Assembly (NCBI GenBank): GCA_910586995.1
Contig: CAJUKZ010000001.1
Coordinates: 461,968 to 525,967, forward strand
From: an uncultured Muribaculaceae bacterium
GTDB taxonomy: Bacteria > Bacteroidota > Bacteroidia > Bacteroidales > Muribaculaceae
Length of the DNA: 64,000 nucleotides
Direction: 5' to 3'
Part shown: positions 61,847-64,000 of the stretch, piece after piece
How the letters are laid out: each line of letters starts with the position of its first letter
Numbering within the stretch: position 1 is the stretch's first letter
Made by a program: the position numbers and the translations under genes
Notes under the pieces: model-generated
Seen by the model: the letters and a program-made list of their open reading frames with translations, nothing else
The model's database searches: none
What the model was told of the DNA's origin: nothing

Positions 61847-62707
61847 ATGCTGTTGATCGCCGATTGCGGAAGTTCTAAGATTGAGTGGGCGCTCCTGTCG
61901 CCTGCAGGAGACACCGCACGCTTCCATACCCCGGGCATGAACGCGCTTATGCTGACGCCTGCTGAAATACAAGCCCGCTTTGCAGCCGAACTCATGCCGT
62001 GCCTCGGCGATCCCGCCGCAGTAGGCCGGGTTTGCTTCTATGGTGCAGGCTGTGTGTCCGATGAGGTATGTGGCAATGTCGCCGCCGGTATCCGTGGAGT
62101 CATGCCGGAAGTAGTGGTCGAGGTATATACCGACCTTCTTGCCGCGGCCAGGGCATTGTGCGGTCAGGAGGCCGGCATAGCATGCATCCTCGGCACAGGT
62201 TCTAACTCCTGCCTTTACGACGGTAACTCGATCGTCAGCAACGTTTCGCCTCTTGGTTATATCCTCGGCGACGAAGGCAGCGGAGCAGTTCTCGGACGCA
62301 CACTCGTAGGCGATGTCCTCAAGCGCCAGTTGCCATCTGATATTTGCGATGAATTTCATTCCCGGACAGGTTTGGACCGTCTCACCATTATAAACAATGT
62401 ATACCGGCAGCCTGGAGCTAATAAATTTCTGGCTTCGCTTGTCCCCTTCCTGAGCGAAAATATAAGCCGCCCGGAGATCCGCAATCTCGTACTGGGGTCT
62501 TTTGTCTCGTTCTTTCGCAGAAACGTAAGGTCATATGCCGGCCACGAGAGCATACCATGCGGTTTTGTAGGATCGGTGGCCTATTATTTCGCCGACGTGT
62601 TGCGCGAAGCAGCTGCTGTCTCCGGCTGTAAGGTCGGCACTATACTCAAAGCCCCGATGGATGGACTGATAAAGTATCATTCCTTAAACAAGCTCTCAGC
62701 AATATGA
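61847..62707 (+). CDS. murK: BadF/BcrA-family sugar kinase (MurNAc/GlcNAc kinase)
   Basis: A 286-residue ASKHA-fold kinase: MLLIADCGSSKIEWALL (phosphate-1), IACILGTGSNSCLYDGN (phosphate-2 and sugar site), LGYILGDEGSGAVLGRTLVGDVL, and SIPCGFVGSVAYYFADVLREAA. The family contains N-acetylglucosamine and N-acetylmuramic acid kinases. Its stop overlaps the murQ ATG by four bases, which makes MurNAc 6-phosphorylation the natural role. Symbol by analogy with the Tannerella murTKQ module. Confidence 0.88.
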   Translation: MLLIADCGSSKIEWALLSPAGDTARFHTPGMNALMLTPAEIQARFAAELMPCLGDPAAVGRVCFYGAGCVSDEVCGNVAAGIRGVMPEVVVEVYTDLLAAARALCGQEAGIACILGTGSNSCLYDGNSIVSNVSPLGYILGDEGSGAVLGRTLVGDVLKRQLPSDICDEFHSRTGLDRLTIINNVYRQPGANKFLASLVPFLSENISRPEIRNLVLGSFVSFFRRNVRSYAGHESIPCGFVGSVAYYFADVLREAAAVSGCKVGTILKAPMDGLIKYHSLNKLSAI

Positions 62708-63534
62708 CATTCGTAAAGATAAGCGAGCAGGAATCTGACTACACCGATCTCGAGCATAAGAGTGTGCACGAGATTCTGACCGATATTAATCGCGAAGACC
62801 ACAAGGTGGCCGATGCAGTGGCTAAGGCCATTCCTCAGATCGAGAAACTTGTCACTGCCATAGTCAAGCGCATGAAAGGAGGAGGCCGTATCTTCTATAT
62901 CGGCGCTGGCACATCAGGACGTCTGGGCGTTCTTGACGCCTCGGAAGTTCCGCCTACATTCGGCATGGACCCCTCATGGGTCGTGGGCATAATAGCAGGA
63001 GGCGACGGTGCATTGCGCTCAGCCGTCGAAAATGCCGAGGATGACACCCGCCGCGGATGGTACGACCTGCAGCGCTTCAATGTCGGCACTAAAGACACCG
63101 TGATAGGTATCGCCGCTTCCGGCACTACGCCCTACGTTATAGGCGCTCTGAATGCATGCCGCGAGCATGGCATTCTCACGGCGTCGATAACCAGCAATCC
63201 CGACTCTCCCGTCGCCGCCGCAGCAGATATTCCTATAGAAATGATCGTAGGGCCTGAGTATGTGACCGGAAGTTCGCGCATGAAGTCCGGCACCGGGCAA
63301 AAGATGATATGCAATATGATCAGCACCTCCGTGATGATAAAGATGGGACGTGTCAAAGGCAACAAGATGGTCAATATGCAGCTTACCAACGCAAAACTCG
63401 TCGACCGCGGTACGCGCATGATATGCGACGAACTTAACCTCGACTACGATTCTGCACGCCGTCTGCTCCTCATGTCCGGCTCGGTGAACAGAGCGATTCA
63501 AGCATATCACGAGCATCGTATGCCCGAAAATTGA
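62704..63534 (+). CDS. murQ: N-acetylmuramic acid 6-phosphate etherase
   Basis: A 276-residue SIS-domain enzyme that cleaves the lactyl ether of MurNAc 6-phosphate to give GlcNAc 6-phosphate and lactate. Signs: GGGRIFYIGAGTSGRLGVLDASEVPPTFGM, GDGALRSAVENAEDD, IGIAASGTTPYVIGAL, EYVTGSSRMKSGTGQKMICNMIS. Last gene of the block. Confidence 0.97.
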   Translation: MTFVKISEQESDYTDLEHKSVHEILTDINREDHKVADAVAKAIPQIEKLVTAIVKRMKGGGRIFYIGAGTSGRLGVLDASEVPPTFGMDPSWVVGIIAGGDGALRSAVENAEDDTRRGWYDLQRFNVGTKDTVIGIAASGTTPYVIGALNACREHGILTASITSNPDSPVAAAADIPIEMIVGPEYVTGSSRMKSGTGQKMICNMISTSVMIKMGRVKGNKMVNMQLTNAKLVDRGTRMICDELNLDYDSARRLLLMSGSVNRAIQAYHEHRMPEN

Positions 63535-63640
63535 ATCATCGGTGTATATTCCATATTCAGGGTAATAGTCGGTAGCTCAGTTTGTTGTATGAAACACAAA
63601 AAAAGAAATATCGCGAAGAAGTAAAAAAATCGTAGTATTA

Positions 63641-63672
63641 TTTGCATAATACAACCCTATTCACTACCTTTG
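63641..63672 (+). promoter_or_regulatory. Upstream promoter of the tRNA cluster
   Basis: TTTG (63641-63644), 20 bases, TACCTTTG (63665-63672). The leader after it has a GAGAC/GTCTC hairpin (63684-63699) and a T run at 63720-63727. Confidence 0.75.
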
Positions 63673-63747
63673 CAACCGCAAATGAGACAAGAGAGTCTCG
63701 CAAAGATCTTCGAACGAAACTTTTTTTGAAAAATAATCGTCAAAATC

Positions 63748-63778
63748 TTTGCTGTTCTCAAAATATTGCGTAACTTTG
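63748..63778 (+). promoter_or_regulatory. Proximal promoter of the tRNA cluster
   Basis: TTTG (63748-63751), 19 bases, TAACTTTG (63771-63778), 50 bases before the tRNA-Thr gene. Confidence 0.8.
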
Positions 63779-63827
63779 CACCGCTAAAGCTTCCATGAAG
63801 CGCTTAGCAGGAAAAGCTTGATTCTAC

Positions 63828-63901
63828 GCCTCTTTAGCTCAGTTGGCCAGAGCACGTGATTTGTAATCTCGGGGTCGTTGGTTCGAATCCGACAAGAGGC
63901 T
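63828..63901 (+). tRNA. tRNA-Thr (TGT)
   Basis: Acceptor stem GCCTCTT/AAGAGGC, D arm GCTC/GAGC, anticodon loop TTTGTAA with TGT at 34-36, T arm GGTTCGAATCC. CCA is not encoded. One U-U mismatch in the anticodon stem. Confidence 0.93.
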
Positions 63902-63948
63902 CAAAATCTAAAATGCGGAAGTGGACGATTTTGTTCACTGAAGCGAAA

Positions 63949-64000
63949 GGGCGAATACCAGAGTGGCCAAATGGGGCAGACTGTAAATCTGCTGGTTTTT
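63949..64000 (+). tRNA. tRNA-Tyr (GTA), truncated by the window
   Basis: Acceptor strand GGGCGAA, long D loop, anticodon arm with CTGTAAA loop (GTA), then the variable arm begins; the 3' half lies outside. Confidence 0.88.

Noticed and set aside
1..64000. CRISPR arrays, insertion sequences or prophage
   Set aside because: No evenly spaced repeats, transposase or integrase frames, or phage structural genes were recognised.

Overview
The window is a gene-dense piece (about 50% GC by eye) of a Bacteroidales chromosome, most likely a Muribaculaceae-type gut bacterium. Evidence for this: many upstream regions carry the Bacteroidota promoter pattern (TTG, 19-20 bases, TAnnTTTG) and few show Shine-Dalgarno sites; there are lineage-typical families (DUF4290, DUF4301, DUF4922, class III fructose bisphosphatase, Bacteroidota-type RpoZ, GH109 and GH29 lipoproteins or secreted enzymes, a TonB receptor with a carboxypeptidase-like N-domain); and lipoproteins carry acidic residues after the lipobox cysteine.

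Layout. 0-4 kb (minus): ECF sigma factor with a truncated partner, a Crp/Fnr regulator, and a B3/4 domain - Sua5/YrdC - acyltransferase-like operon. 4-6.7 kb (minus): lutABC lactate oxidation operon. 6.8-10.9 kb (minus): GH109 lipoprotein, then rnz-tadA-lpxB. 10.9-11.7 kb: a long non-coding gap holding a promoter-terminator unit and a run of stable hairpins, probably an unassigned structured RNA, followed by efp. 12.3-19.1 kb (minus): small beta-barrel protein, TonB receptor plus large lipoprotein pair, another lipoprotein. 19.4-21 kb (minus): rpsO, rpoZ, bamD. 21.2-25.7 kb (plus): xylose operon xylB-xylA-xylE. 25.8-31.6 kb (minus): ridA, SGNH esterase, rplI-rpsR-rpsF, a HepT/MntA toxin-antitoxin pair in AT-rich DNA, fbp. 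31.7-35.8 kb (plus): holA, fabG, DUF4290, rimM, acidic protein, OmpA-domain protein. 35.7-51.4 kb (minus): comEC-like, yeiH, aroE, DUF4301, TPR protein, a GH29-cutC-transglutaminase operon, YihY, mutL. 51.6-63.5 kb (plus): an ATP-grasp-like protein and then a nearly gap-free ten-gene block. The window ends in tandem promoters and tRNA-Thr plus a truncated tRNA-Tyr.

The most interesting unit is the block at 52.8-63.5 kb. It runs without a clear break from deoxy-aminosugar synthesis (two 3,4-ketoisomerase cupins and an aminotransferase), through a Wzx-type flippase, a glycosyltransferase, a GalT/HIT-like DUF4922 protein and a SpoIID-domain protein with no visible signal peptide, to an AmpG-like permease carrying an insertion of about 205 residues, a sugar kinase and MurQ. 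The last three resemble the MurNAc salvage module known from Tannerella. The arrangement suggests that a surface or wall glycan is made, and muropeptides are retrieved, under shared control. That link is inference from gene order. The leader in front of the block has two promoters separated by a terminator, an architecture partly repeated upstream of the structured RNA near efp.
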